Source: a virus. Taken from it: 53,362 bases of DNA. The notes beneath the pieces are model-generated. The model was not told the DNA's origin. It saw nothing but the letters and a program-made list of their open reading frames with translations, and made no database searches. The stretch covers positions 1 through 53,362 of the IMG/VR virus record IMGVR_UViG_3300027749_000142; one strand, 5' to 3'. Positions 20,751 to 28,970 of the stretch are shown here, in pieces. The position numbers and the translations under genes are program-made. The first letter of the stretch is position 1; every line of letters begins with the position of its first letter.

Positions 20751-21083
20751 TTAAGCCTCCTCTAACTCAGAATTATCTGTATCTGCCGGATCATTTTGTA
20801 ATCCAGGTAAAACGCCCATCATCACCGGTGATTGTCCAGATAAACCATCAGTAAAAAATCCAACGACCCAATCACCAATTCTTGGTGGTGAAAATGTATT
20901 TGAATTATTTATGGGTAACAGTGGAATAGCCCACGGTAAATCTTCTGTTGGCAATAGTTCTATATTATCAGTATGCCATCCAAAGATTCTACATTGACAA
21001 CGACCAAGACCCATCGTATCTATTCTATTTTCTACAATACCCATCCACCAAATAAAACCATCTTTACCTAAAAAGTTTTCCAT
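20751..21083 (-). CDS. Spike OB-fold protein (gp5 N-terminal domain-like)
   Basis: 110 residues from ATG at 21083. A GTG nine bases further upstream is less likely because it abuts the AGAGGT ribosome-binding site, whereas the ATG is ~10 bases from it and forms a TAATG junction with the gp27 stop. GFIWWMGIVENRIDTMGLGR, CQCRIFGWHTDN and LPTEDLPWAIPLLPI are the classic OB-fold of gp5/VgrG that plugs the gp27 ring. It lacks the lysozyme and needle parts, which are coded elsewhere (26676 and 18689). Confidence 0.85.
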   Translation of the reverse strand: MENFLGKDGFIWWMGIVENRIDTMGLGRCQCRIFGWHTDNIELLPTEDLPWAIPLLPINNSNTFSPPRIGDWVVGFFTDGLSGQSPVMMGVLPGLQNDPADTDNSELEEA

Positions 21084-22477
21084 TATATCCACACCTCTTT
21101 CATTCCATCTACCAATTTTTGCAAATTGGAATCATTATTATTATCAACATATGTTGCACTTTCTGTTCCACTATCTTTTGCTAATTCCAATATAGTTTGA
21201 TATGTACTAATTGATGGTTGAATAATATGTCTTGCAGCTGTAACCAAATACTTACCCGAATAATTAATATCTAATTCGCCATTGTTTTGTATGGACGGAA
21301 GAGATATCTCCACAACTTGGCCAACCATAAGACCAGGAAAACCAGGTACAACAATTTTTATGGTTGTTAACATAGATAATGCAATTTGTGCTGTTCTGTT
21401 TGGAATAAAGGTTTCAACATAAATGTCTTTAGTATCGGAATTCGTATCCGAAAGATATTCATTTTTTTCTTGGTTCGAATTTCCTGTGGCCAACTTCAAT
21501 GAACCATCATAACCAGTATATAATTCTTTACCAAATCTATTTTTTAAATTGTTTATTATTGAATTACCATTTAGAGAAGTTGTATCCGTATCAGCATTAT
21601 ACTTATTATAATTAAAAGTAGTTTGTGTTTTCTTTCTTTGTATTGGGTCTAGGGATATCAATTTATTGGCAAACGCACCAGAATTAATTCCTTGTAATAC
21701 ATCATAAGCTTTTGGAAATTCAAAAGATATAATAACTTTCATCTTTTCTTCTAATGGTTGTTCTACATCATTTAGATTTTTTCGTTCATATTTAAAATCT
21801 CTATAGGTTGTGTCTTTAAACATAGACTGTAAAGACCTAAAATTATATCCATTTTTTGTTTCAAAGAACAACATGTCAGCACCTATACCTTCGGCCGGTC
21901 TTGCATAATTAGATAACCAACTTATTGCTTCAAATGGTTTCAATCTAGGTACAACAAAATCATATGTCCCAATTGTGTCTTCTATTGTGGAAATTCTTTC
22001 TGTTGGTATTTCTAATTGTTCCGTCAAAATATCATATATGATATCATTTACTTGATATCCCATATAAGATTTACTAATTTTTGTTTGTTCTGAGAGCGTC
22101 AATTCATCCGAACAAAAATATAATGTATAATACTCTGACATAAAGTTGCCAGAATTATTTCGGTCTGCTAATTTGTAAACTTTGTATGTTTTTTCGTGTT
22201 TGTCTGGATCATCAGCAGATTTCCCATAAACAATTCGTATGTACTCATTACCAGCTAACTTAAATGCTTCTATTAAACCAAGAGCATCTTCAACTTTTAC
22301 ATAACCAGACACAGAAAAACTAAAAATATCTTCATTTATCGATAATTCACGTAATATTTTACGCAAATCAATACTTTCACCATTTGTCGCAAAAAGTCTA
22401 ATTTCCTCTAAGTGATAATTTTCAGAGTAATATACACCTTTCGAATCTTCTACTGTATCAAAATTTACTGTGGCCAT
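21083..22477 (-). CDS. 27: Baseplate hub protein gp27-like
   Basis: 464 residues (T4 gp27 has 391). The N-terminus (DLRKILRELSINEDIFSFSV; SGYVKVEDALGLIEAFKLAG) and the middle (PRLKPFEAISWLSNYARP; GADMLFFETKNGYNFRSLQS) follow the gp27 hub family, which forms the trimeric ring joining spike and tail tube. The C-terminal part (VPGFPGLMVGQVVEISLPS; GKYLVTAARHIIQPS) is also typical. It directly precedes the OB-fold gene, mirroring the physical gp27-gp5 contact. Confidence 0.88.
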   Translation of the reverse strand: MATVNFDTVEDSKGVYYSENYHLEEIRLFATNGESIDLRKILRELSINEDIFSFSVSGYVKVEDALGLIEAFKLAGNEYIRIVYGKSADDPDKHEKTYKVYKLADRNNSGNFMSEYYTLYFCSDELTLSEQTKISKSYMGYQVNDIIYDILTEQLEIPTERISTIEDTIGTYDFVVPRLKPFEAISWLSNYARPAEGIGADMLFFETKNGYNFRSLQSMFKDTTYRDFKYERKNLNDVEQPLEEKMKVIISFEFPKAYDVLQGINSGAFANKLISLDPIQRKKTQTTFNYNKYNADTDTTSLNGNSIINNLKNRFGKELYTGYDGSLKLATGNSNQEKNEYLSDTNSDTKDIYVETFIPNRTAQIALSMLTTIKIVVPGFPGLMVGQVVEISLPSIQNNGELDINYSGKYLVTAARHIIQPSISTYQTILELAKDSGTESATYVDNNNDSNLQKLVDGMKEVWI

Positions 22478-22480
22478 TTT

Positions 22481-23077
22481 TTATTGTTTAAATAATTTAG
22501 TAATTTCAATTTCAATTTGCGACACATAACCAGCGTTTATAAGATTAATATTGCGTTTGGCTTCATTTTTTTCATTTTCCATTGTGTATATATTAACTAA
22601 TCGGACCTTTTCTGAAATAACACAATCAATAGTACTTGTTTGATATGATTTGGTTACTGGTGCAAAATTGTCATATTCATTTTCACTAATTGAAACGGTG
22701 TCAACCGTATTAGTATTTGTAAATTTGTCAGTAGTTGTAATTATTTTTTCATAATGATCCACCGTAGCAAAAATGTCAATATTTGGATATTTTTTGGCCA
22801 AATAATCAGACATTACACTCTGAGACAATGGCCAGTCCCATTGTGGATTAATGATTTTATTTGCAAATAATACCAACCAATAACGATATACATCACCATA
22901 ATATTTGTGAGCTATAATTTCTGGAGTATCACCTTCTTGTATGTCATAATTATAAAATACCATTGGGTTTGAAAATAAACCAGGAATAATACTAGACCTA
23001 GCTAATAAATTTGTCCTTATGGTTGAATTACCATTTTCGGTTACAATTATTTTTGGTAGTGCATTAAAATATTTCAT
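22481..23077 (-). CDS. 53: Baseplate wedge protein gp53
   Basis: 198 residues, near T4 gp53 (196). MKYFNALPKIIV at the start and YDIQEGDTPEIIAHKYYGDV, followed by YRYWLVLFANKIINPQWDWP, give the gp53 signature with its LysM-like motif. gp53 joins gp6 and gp25 in the inner wedge. Three bases separate it from the gp27-like gene. Confidence 0.92.
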   Translation of the reverse strand: MKYFNALPKIIVTENGNSTIRTNLLARSSIIPGLFSNPMVFYNYDIQEGDTPEIIAHKYYGDVYRYWLVLFANKIINPQWDWPLSQSVMSDYLAKKYPNIDIFATVDHYEKIITTTDKFTNTNTVDTVSISENEYDNFAPVTKSYQTSTIDCVISEKVRLVNIYTMENEKNEAKRNINLINAGYVSQIEIEITKLFKQ

Positions 23078-23079
23078 CT

Positions 23080-24054
23080 TTAATATCCGTTTTCAACACC
23101 AGTTTGACCATCCCTATCAATAAGTGACAATTCTTTAAAATCTACTTTCATTTTAATATTTACAGGTGAACCATCTTGGTGTGTTGACCATCCATTTGGT
23201 GCATAATCAATCTCAACATTTGTTACCACAGAATCTGCAACTTTATTAACATACGTATTTCTTCCGTCTAAGAATCTAAAGTCGATTTGGAAAATTGATG
23301 GCGGAGTAAAAGCCATGCCATAAGATCCTTCCATAGTTCTTGGACGTGAATACATTTTGAAAGCTTTAATGATATTTTTGACAGATGTTGTTTCTTTTTT
23401 TGATTTTGGCATAAAAATAAATTCAAAAGAAAATGTTCTTAGGGGTATGCCATCAAATATTACTTGTTGGTTTGGATTGATTGCTATTCCTTGTGATTTT
23501 AAAAATAATTTACTTACATCATTAGAAGCTATACCAGAAAGTGTTTTTCCAACACCACCGCCAATGATGCCTGGCAATTTTGATAAAGCATTACCTTCGG
23601 CCAAAGGATTAAGAATTATTTCACCATAACTGGCTTGATAATCAAATTGAACCGAATCGGGAATATATAATGATATCTCTGCAAATTCTTGAACTAATCT
23701 AGGATTCAGAGAGGATACATTGATATTTTTGCCATAAGATTGTACTGTACCTAAAAAACCACTTGGTGCAATAGCAGGAGTAGATTCGGTTGCAGCGACT
23801 CCAATATTTCCGAATTTACCGGCATTCAAATCAGAGAAGCTCCAACTACTGTCTGTGGCCAATTCAAAAGGCACTATATCATAAATTCTAAAGGTAATAT
23901 AATGAGCTCTTGTACCACTACCCAAGTCATCGGGATATCTCAGCACATCCAAACCAAAAGGATCACCAAAAAGCGCACCCAAAGGACCTCCGGCCTTAGA
24001 CATGCCGGGAATATGCACGCCGAAGATTGAAGTTGGAAATGAAATGACAGCCAT
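23080..24054 (-). CDS. 48: Baseplate tail-tube cap protein gp48-like
   Basis: 324 residues (T4 gp48 has 364, gp54 320). The block FDGIPLRTFSFEFIFMPKSK, followed by IIKAFKMYSRPRTMEGSYG and PSIFQIDFRFLDGR, is typical of the gp48/gp54 family that caps the hub and starts the tail tube. The N-terminal half carries a Gly/Ala-rich loop. It is the first gene of the leftward structural run and has a full-consensus late promoter (TATAAATA, 24090-24083) about 30 bases upstream, with an AGAGAG ribosome-binding site. Whether it is gp48 or gp54 is not certain. Confidence 0.8.
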   Translation of the reverse strand: MAVISFPTSIFGVHIPGMSKAGGPLGALFGDPFGLDVLRYPDDLGSGTRAHYITFRIYDIVPFELATDSSWSFSDLNAGKFGNIGVAATESTPAIAPSGFLGTVQSYGKNINVSSLNPRLVQEFAEISLYIPDSVQFDYQASYGEIILNPLAEGNALSKLPGIIGGGVGKTLSGIASNDVSKLFLKSQGIAINPNQQVIFDGIPLRTFSFEFIFMPKSKKETTSVKNIIKAFKMYSRPRTMEGSYGMAFTPPSIFQIDFRFLDGRNTYVNKVADSVVTNVEIDYAPNGWSTHQDGSPVNIKMKVDFKELSLIDRDGQTGVENGY

Positions 24055-24082
24055 CGTTATCTCTCTTTTAAATGAATATACA

Positions 24083-24090
24083 TATTTATA
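24083..24090 (-). promoter_or_regulatory. T4-type late promoter for the leftward tail operon
   Basis: TATAAATA read on the minus strand, exact match to the T4 late -10 element, 29 bases from the gp48-like start codon. gp33, the late co-activator, is encoded at 33074, which supports use of this element. It overlaps the start of the rightward gp4 gene, so the two operons diverge from here. Confidence 0.7.
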
Positions 24091-24524
24091 TGGCTTATTC
24101 AGGATATTTTAGACCAAAGCACCCGCAAAAGTATGTGGGTGACTATAAAAACATTGTTTATCGTTCGTCATGGGAGTGCCGAGTGATGGATTGGCTTGAC
24201 CGCAATCAAGATATCATCAGTTGGGCTTCAGAAGAACTTATAATACCTTATATATCGCCGGTTGATAACCGCCAACACAGATATTTTCCAGATTTTCTTG
24301 TAAAAATGAAAACGAGAGAAGGTAAAACTAAAACTGTACTGATTGAGGTCAAACCTAAGTATCAAACACAACCACCAATTCAAAAGAAACGCATAACAAA
24401 ACAATACATTAATGAAGTTACAACATGGGGTGTAAATCAATCCAAATGGAAAGCGGCCAACGAATATTGTCTTGACAGGGGTTGGGAGTTTTTAATTATA
24501 ACCGAAGACCATCTTGGTCTCTAA
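24090..24524 (+). CDS. 4: Head completion nuclease-like protein gp4
   Basis: 144 residues from ATG at 24090 (MAYSGYFRPKHPQKYVGD), chosen because conserved family members begin MAYSG. An in-frame ATG at 24072 adds only six unconserved residues. The order SSWECRVMDWLD, YFPDFLVKM and VLIEVKPKYQT gives the E...D...ExK pattern of a TnsA/restriction-like nuclease fold seen in T4 gp4. In T4 the protein acts at head-neck completion, perhaps on DNA ends. It starts the rightward cluster. Confidence 0.88.
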   Translation: MAYSGYFRPKHPQKYVGDYKNIVYRSSWECRVMDWLDRNQDIISWASEELIIPYISPVDNRQHRYFPDFLVKMKTREGKTKTVLIEVKPKYQTQPPIQKKRITKQYINEVTTWGVNQSKWKAANEYCLDRGWEFLIITEDHLGL

Positions 24525-24536
24525 CATAAATACACG

Positions 24537-25133
24537 ATGGCATCTAAATTAACACAACTCGCTGAAGAAAAGACCGCTGCAGAACTTCAAAGTATGTCCC
24601 GTGAGGCATACAAATGGTTGCTGCGTAAAGTCGCATTTATTAGAAATCCAAGGTCTATACCACCCACAATTAAAAGGGAACAAGACCGATATACAAATAG
24701 ACCACTATTGGGCAAGATGTATTTTTTCTATTATGATCCAAAAACAAAAACTGAACTACCATACTATGATACTTTCCCGTTGGTATTAGTATTGGACAAA
24801 TATGCTGATGGTTTCTTAGGGTTGAATTTGCATTACTTGCCACTTAAATACCGAGTAATATTCCTAGACAAATTGATGCAATATGCACGATATGATGATG
24901 ATGATGAGGTCAAGAAGATTAAGATAACCTATGACATCCTGGACTCAGCCAGAAGGCTTCGAGAGTTTAGACCTTGTCTGAAACGTTATCTATATTCACA
25001 CGTTAAGTCTAGGATATTAACCGTGCAACCGGCAGAAATAGACGTTGCGGTATTTTTACCAATTCAAAGATTCGTAAAAGAAAAGGCACAGACAGTTTGG
25101 AAAGAATCTGTGCAACAAATAAGGAATAGTTAA
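24537..25133 (+). CDS. Conserved T4-like phage protein, unknown role
   Basis: 198 residues. The central motif GKMYFFYYDPKTKTELPYYD, followed by FPLVLVLDKYADGFLGLNLH, is one I associate with a conserved protein of T4-like phages of aquatic bacteria, next to gp4 and tube genes. The C-terminal half is basic (LKRYLYSHVKSRIL). I cannot tie it safely to a T4 gene. A virion or DNA-binding role is plausible from its neighbours. Confidence 0.75.
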   Translation: MASKLTQLAEEKTAAELQSMSREAYKWLLRKVAFIRNPRSIPPTIKREQDRYTNRPLLGKMYFFYYDPKTKTELPYYDTFPLVLVLDKYADGFLGLNLHYLPLKYRVIFLDKLMQYARYDDDDEVKKIKITYDILDSARRLREFRPCLKRYLYSHVKSRILTVQPAEIDVAVFLPIQRFVKEKAQTVWKESVQQIRNS

Positions 25134-25135
25134 AA

Positions 25136-25729
25136 ATGGCAGGTAATGTTAACGATTTTAAGGCAAGTTTTGCTAAGGACCTGGCAAAGTCGAATAAATT
25201 TGATGTGGTTATACCAGTACCATTATCACTCATATTTTGGGTTAACAAGGCTAAAACTCTCACTATGAGATGTGAAGAAGCACATTTACCAGGAAGAACA
25301 CTTGCAACAATGGACCTTAAAATTGGATCTAGTCCGGTTGAAAAATATCCATATGCAACAACATATAACGATATCGATCTAACATTTATGTTGGATGACA
25401 CAATGGATCACAAAGTATTTTTTGATTCATGGATGAACTACATCAGTCCGGTATATACTTGGAATCTTCGTTACAAAGACGATTACACAACAACAATCAC
25501 CATTAACCAATATGATTCATTGAATAAAAAAAGTTATTCTATTGATTTGTATGAAGCGTATCCAATATCAATAAATCAATTGGATTTATCATGGGGGGGT
25601 GAAGGTTATCATAAATTGAATGTAACTTTTGCATACACATCTTGGTATAATAACTCAATACAGAATATTGGAAATGATTTACTTGACCTTGGTGCTGCAG
25701 CATTCGCAGATTTCCTTAATGATGATTGA
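25136..25729 (+). CDS. Tail-tube-fold protein (gp54/gp19-like)
   Basis: 197 residues with an AAGGA site upstream. SNKFDVVIPVPLSLIFWV, MRCEEAHLPGRTLATMDLKI and DIDLTFMLDDTMDHKVFFD follow the tail-tube/initiator fold shared by gp19, gp48 and gp54. NLRYKDDYTTTITINQYD and the final LNVTFAYTSWYN are the usual late strands. With the gp48-like cap encoded just across the divergent promoter, a tube-initiator (gp54) role is the best guess; a second tube protein is the alternative. Confidence 0.7.
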   Translation: MAGNVNDFKASFAKDLAKSNKFDVVIPVPLSLIFWVNKAKTLTMRCEEAHLPGRTLATMDLKIGSSPVEKYPYATTYNDIDLTFMLDDTMDHKVFFDSWMNYISPVYTWNLRYKDDYTTTITINQYDSLNKKSYSIDLYEAYPISINQLDLSWGGEGYHKLNVTFAYTSWYNNSIQNIGNDLLDLGAAAFADFLNDD

Positions 25730-25738
25730 TGTAAAATT

Positions 25739-25746
25739 AATAAATA
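25739..25746 (+). promoter_or_regulatory. Probable late promoter for gp26 operon
   Basis: AATAAATA, one mismatch from TATAAATA and a match to the relaxed NATAAATA form of marine T4-like phages. It lies 24 bases before the gp26 start codon in the only real gap of the rightward cluster. Confidence 0.5.
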
Positions 25747-25770
25747 GTTTTTTTTGAAAGTGAGAATAAA

Positions 25771-26490
25771 ATGTTACCAAAACTTGACGTACCAACCTAT
25801 GAACTAGACTTGCCGTTATCAAAGAAGAAGATTAAGTATAGACCTTTTTTAGTAAAGGAACAGAAAAATCTTCTAATGGCTATGGAATCAAAAGATTCTA
25901 ATGATATTCATAATGCCATCAAAGATGTACTTTCAAACTGTACAATCACAGATGGAATCAATTTTGATAAATTACCAATTATTGATGTTGAATATTATTT
26001 CATCAATTTAAGAGCAAAATCTGTGGGTGAGGTTATTGAAACAAAGTATCGATGTAATAACCAAGTGAATGATAAAACTTGTGGTGGTACAATGGAATCA
26101 GAAATTAATTTGCTTGACATTAAACCGGAAGGCAAAGAAGTTAATCCAGAAATTGCGTTGGATAATAAAATCACAGTTAAGTTTAAGTATCCAGAATTTG
26201 GAATTGTTAAAGATTCTTTGAGTTATGAATCTGAAACTGAAGTAACGTTTAACTTAGTTGCGAGTAGTATTGAATACATTTATGATGGTGACCAGTTCTT
26301 TTATGCACACGAATCAACACAAGAAGAATTGGTTGAATTTGTCGAATCTATGAATCAATCTCAATTTGAAAAAGTTGAAGAGTTCTTCTCCAGTATGCCT
26401 AAAATGAAGAAGACACTTGAGATTACTTGTGGTAAATGTGGATATGAACATAAACTTGAAATGGAAGGGCTCGAAAGTTTTTTCGGCTAA
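25771..26490 (+). CDS. 26: Baseplate hub assembly protein gp26-like
   Basis: 239 residues. The N-terminus (LPLSKKKIKYRPFLVKEQKN, LLMAMESKDSNDIHNAIKDV) is the conserved start of gp26-type hub assembly proteins in T4-like phages. Two cysteine pairs (CNNQVNDKTC and CGKC) could make a zinc-binding site. The last codons run over T TTT TTC just before the stop, and a second domain lies in the -1 frame (see 26484). This layout matches the gpG/gpGT tail-assembly chaperones of other long-tailed phages, which sit before the tape-measure gene as here. Confidence 0.8.
   Translation: MLPKLDVPTYELDLPLSKKKIKYRPFLVKEQKNLLMAMESKDSNDIHNAIKDVLSNCTITDGINFDKLPIIDVEYYFINLRAKSVGEVIETKYRCNNQVNDKTCGGTMESEINLLDIKPEGKEVNPEIALDNKITVKFKYPEFGIVKDSLSYESETEVTFNLVASSIEYIYDGDQFFYAHESTQEELVEFVESMNQSQFEKVEEFFSSMPKMKKTLEITCGKCGYEHKLEMEGLESFFG
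26478..26484 (+). other. Probable -1 ribosomal frameshift site (TTTTTTC)
   Basis: The heptamer is in register as T TTT TTC with the gp26 frame (X XXY YYZ), six bases before codons GGC TAA. Slipping back one base continues CGG CTA ACC in an open frame to 26675, giving a 301-residue fusion. No stop occurs between slip site and the end of that frame. Confidence 0.65.
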
Positions 26491-26675
26491 CCTTTTGTCA
26501 TGAAAACCTGAAGAATTATTATCGGACAAACTTTGCAATGATGCAACACCACAAATACAGTTTGACCGAGCTTGAATCCATGTTACCTTGGGAACGTGAT
26601 ATTTACGTTACTATGCTGATACAATATATCGAAGATGAAAACCAAAAGATAAAAGAACGGCAAAAAAGAGGGTAA
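26484..26675 (+). CDS. gp51-like chaperone domain reached by -1 frameshift
   Basis: 63 codons in the -1 frame relative to gp26. Visible product: NLKNYYRTNFAMMQHHKYSL then TELESMLPWERDIYVTMLIQ and a charged helical tail. The S-x-x-E-x-x-x-L-P-W-E-R pattern looks like the second domain of phage tail-assembly chaperones. An internal ATG at 26538 exists but has no Shine-Dalgarno. The frame is already open before the gp26 stop, so translation as a gp26 fusion is more likely. The stop TAA is directly followed by the ATG of the next gene. Confidence 0.7.
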   Translation, partial: RLTFCHENLKNYYRTNFAMMQHHKYSLTELESMLPWERDIYVTMLIQYIEDENQKIKERQKRG

Positions 26676-28961
26676 ATGGAACCAAAGAGTGAATCACTTG
26701 CTGATAAGACTTTAGAAGAGAAAGCACCAAAGAAACCAGAACCAAAACTGGTAGCTGCGGCTTTGCTCGGAAAAATATTCACGTTGATGAAGAAAAAGCG
26801 TGAACTAGAATTAAAAAATCGTGAACTGGATCAAGTTCAACAATCTCAAACTGAGATAAAAGAACTTGAGATGAAGAAAAAAATCATAGAGGCTGTAAAA
26901 GAACCTAAAGATGAAGGTCCTAAAGACAAAAGTCCTAAAAGTATAGTTAAAAAACCAAAAAACCAAAAACAAACAAAAAAGGTAAAAAGTAAAAAAAGAT
27001 TTGGTTATCCTGATGGCTTAGCTGGATTTTTAACCGATGCTACACTTATTGGCGCTTTAATTTTTAAACACAATAAAGATGCAGAAAAAATAGAAAAAGA
27101 AATTGCAGATGTGCTTCAAAATGATGCATTAGAAAAACTATTATCTAATGAACCAGAACCGGCTCCTGATGCGCCAGCACCAAATCCTTCAACTGTCGAG
27201 AAACCAACAGCAGAGTTGCCAGTAACACCACCAGATGCATCTAAAGATGAAGCTGAAGCTAAGAAAGTTGCTGCTGAAGCCGAAGCTGCCAAAGTTGCTG
27301 CTGAAAAGAAAGCTGATGAAGTTAAAAAAGCTAAAGAAGAAGCTGAAGTTAAGAGAGTTAAAGAAGAGAAAGAAACGGCTGCTAGAGAAAAAGAAGAAAC
27401 TGAAAAAAGAAAAAAAGCAGAAGAAGAAAAAAAGAATGCTGCTGCCAAACAAATTGAAGCTGAACAAAAAGAAAAACAAGCCAAAGCCGATGAAGAACAA
27501 AATCAAAGAGAATCGGATATATTAAAAAGAAAAGCAGAACGAACAAAAAACGAACAAGATAAAAAAGCAGCGGAGGAAGCAGAAGAAAAAGCTCGTGTTG
27601 CGAAAGAAAAATCTCGCCTTGCTCAGGAAGAAACTGAAAAAGCCCGTAGAGAAAAAGAAGAAGTAAGGTTAAAAGAAGAATCTAGGTTAAAAGCTGCGGC
27701 TGACGCCGAAAATAAACGTAAAGAGCAAAAAGCTGCTGATGATAAGAAAGCTGCTGATAAAGCGGCAGCTGATAAGAAAGCTGTTGATGATAAAGCGGCA
27801 GCTGATAAGAAAGCTGTTGATGATAAAGCGGCAGCTGATAAGAAAGCTGTTGATGATAAAGCGGCAGCTGATAAGAAAGCTGTTGATGATAAAGCAGCCG
27901 CTGACAAAGCTGCGGCGGACAAACGTAAACCAACACCACAACCACCAGTTCCACCTGTTGTACAACCTACACCTACTTCACCCACCGTAACACCTTCAAA
28001 ACCATCAGTCAATCCTAATGCTGGTGAACTCGGCAATCGAGATAAGGTACAAAATCCTTCAGCCACAGTAATAATTCCTAAAGGATCAAAAAAGTATGGT
28101 TATTTGGATGAAAAACAAACATATTCGGCCATATCTAAACACGAAGGTGGGTATGAGGCTGTTTATGGTGACCGCACAGTAAAAGGTGTCAAAGTAAATA
28201 AAAATGGAACTGTAGAAGCATGGTCAAAAGCAAATCTCGGGAAAGAAAAAAAATTAACAGAATTAACATTTTCTGAGTTATTAGATTTTCAGAAATCCAG
28301 GCCGGCTGGCCAGGCCGCAGTAGGTAAAATACAGTTCATACCATCTACACTTTTTGGTAAGGAACTTGATGGTGGTAAAGGAACTATATTTGGTTTGTCA
28401 GGTCTGAAAATGACAGATAAATTTTCGGAAGATAATCAAGAAATTTTAATATCAACATTGAGTAAGATTGATGACAATGTACTTAAAAAAGGCCTTAACG
28501 GACAAGATATTACTCCTGGTATGAAACTTGCGGCCAATTTTATTGGTCCACAAGGTTTACTTTGGGTCATGGAAGATTCAAAAAAAGATCCAACATTATC
28601 TGTTGCTGACATTATTAAAAACCATCGTGGTATAGACATTACTAAAGGTATGACAATCAATCAAGAATTGGCTGTACCTGGCAGTGGTGCAACTTTTTTA
28701 GCTCAAAAAGAAAAGTTTGTGCTTGATTTTGCTATTAAAGAAAAATATGTAAATTTAACACCAGCAGAACAATTGAAATTATTCCCTTCAGGTACAAGAA
28801 TTGATACTTTATCAACAAATAATGCAGCTGCCAAAGCTGATTCAAAAGCTGCAACTTCATCTGCATCAACTACTGTTATAATACAAAATCAATCCAATAC
28901 TAGACCTGCGGCCGCACCAGCACCAAAAGTGGATGATAGACCAGCACATTTAAGAAAGTAA
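26676..28961 (+). CDS. Coiled-coil tail protein with C-terminal lysozyme-like domain
   Basis: 761 residues, RBS GAGGG five bases before ATG. An N-terminal Lys/Glu-rich helix (residues 30-75) is followed by a short hydrophobic patch (LAGFLTDATLIGALIF, ~115-130), then a very long Ala/Lys/Glu coiled coil (~190-410) with perfect tandem repeats, and a Pro-rich linker (~415-445). A globular domain (~470-700) follows, starting YSAISKHEGGYEAVYG; E490 is in the position of a lysozyme/transglycosylase Glu. Further on AAVGKIQFIPSTLFG resembles the GRYQFIPSTL loop of such enzymes. Its place after the assembly chaperone suggests a tail-lumen protein carrying the peptidoglycan-cutting activity absent from the spike. 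Enzyme class is inferred. Confidence 0.7.
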   Translation: MEPKSESLADKTLEEKAPKKPEPKLVAAALLGKIFTLMKKKRELELKNRELDQVQQSQTEIKELEMKKKIIEAVKEPKDEGPKDKSPKSIVKKPKNQKQTKKVKSKKRFGYPDGLAGFLTDATLIGALIFKHNKDAEKIEKEIADVLQNDALEKLLSNEPEPAPDAPAPNPSTVEKPTAELPVTPPDASKDEAEAKKVAAEAEAAKVAAEKKADEVKKAKEEAEVKRVKEEKETAAREKEETEKRKKAEEEKKNAAAKQIEAEQKEKQAKADEEQNQRESDILKRKAERTKNEQDKKAAEEAEEKARVAKEKSRLAQEETEKARREKEEVRLKEESRLKAAADAENKRKEQKAADDKKAADKAAADKKAVDDKAAADKKAVDDKAAADKKAVDDKAAADKKAVDDKAAADKAAADKRKPTPQPPVPPVVQPTPTSPTVTPSKPSVNPNAGELGNRDKVQNPSATVIIPKGSKKYGYLDEKQTYSAISKHEGGYEAVYGDRTVKGVKVNKNGTVEAWSKANLGKEKKLTELTFSELLDFQKSRPAGQAAVGKIQFIPSTLFGKELDGGKGTIFGLSGLKMTDKFSEDNQEILISTLSKIDDNVLKKGLNGQDITPGMKLAANFIGPQGLLWVMEDSKKDPTLSVADIIKNHRGIDITKGMTINQELAVPGSGATFLAQKEKFVLDFAIKEKYVNLTPAEQLKLFPSGTRIDTLSTNNAAAKADSKAATSSASTTVIIQNQSNTRPAAAPAPKVDDRPAHLRK
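27762..27893 (+). repeat. Four perfect 33-bp tandem repeats in the coiled coil
   Basis: Units start at 27762, 27795, 27828 and 27861 and encode AAADKKAVDDK. They are identical at the DNA level, which points to recent slippage or selection for length change. Degenerate copies lie on both sides (from about 27730 and after 27893). Confidence 0.9.
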
Positions 28962-28970
28962 AGAAATAAA

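Noticed and set aside
24072-24089. Six-residue N-terminal extension of gp4
   Set aside because: Family members start at MAYSG; the extra codons overlap the late promoter and have no good Shine-Dalgarno.
27116-27525. Several long frames on both strands in the coiled-coil gene
   Set aside because: They come from biased Ala/Lys/Glu codons that leave other frames open; only the 761-residue frame has an RBS, a consistent domain order and correct junctions.
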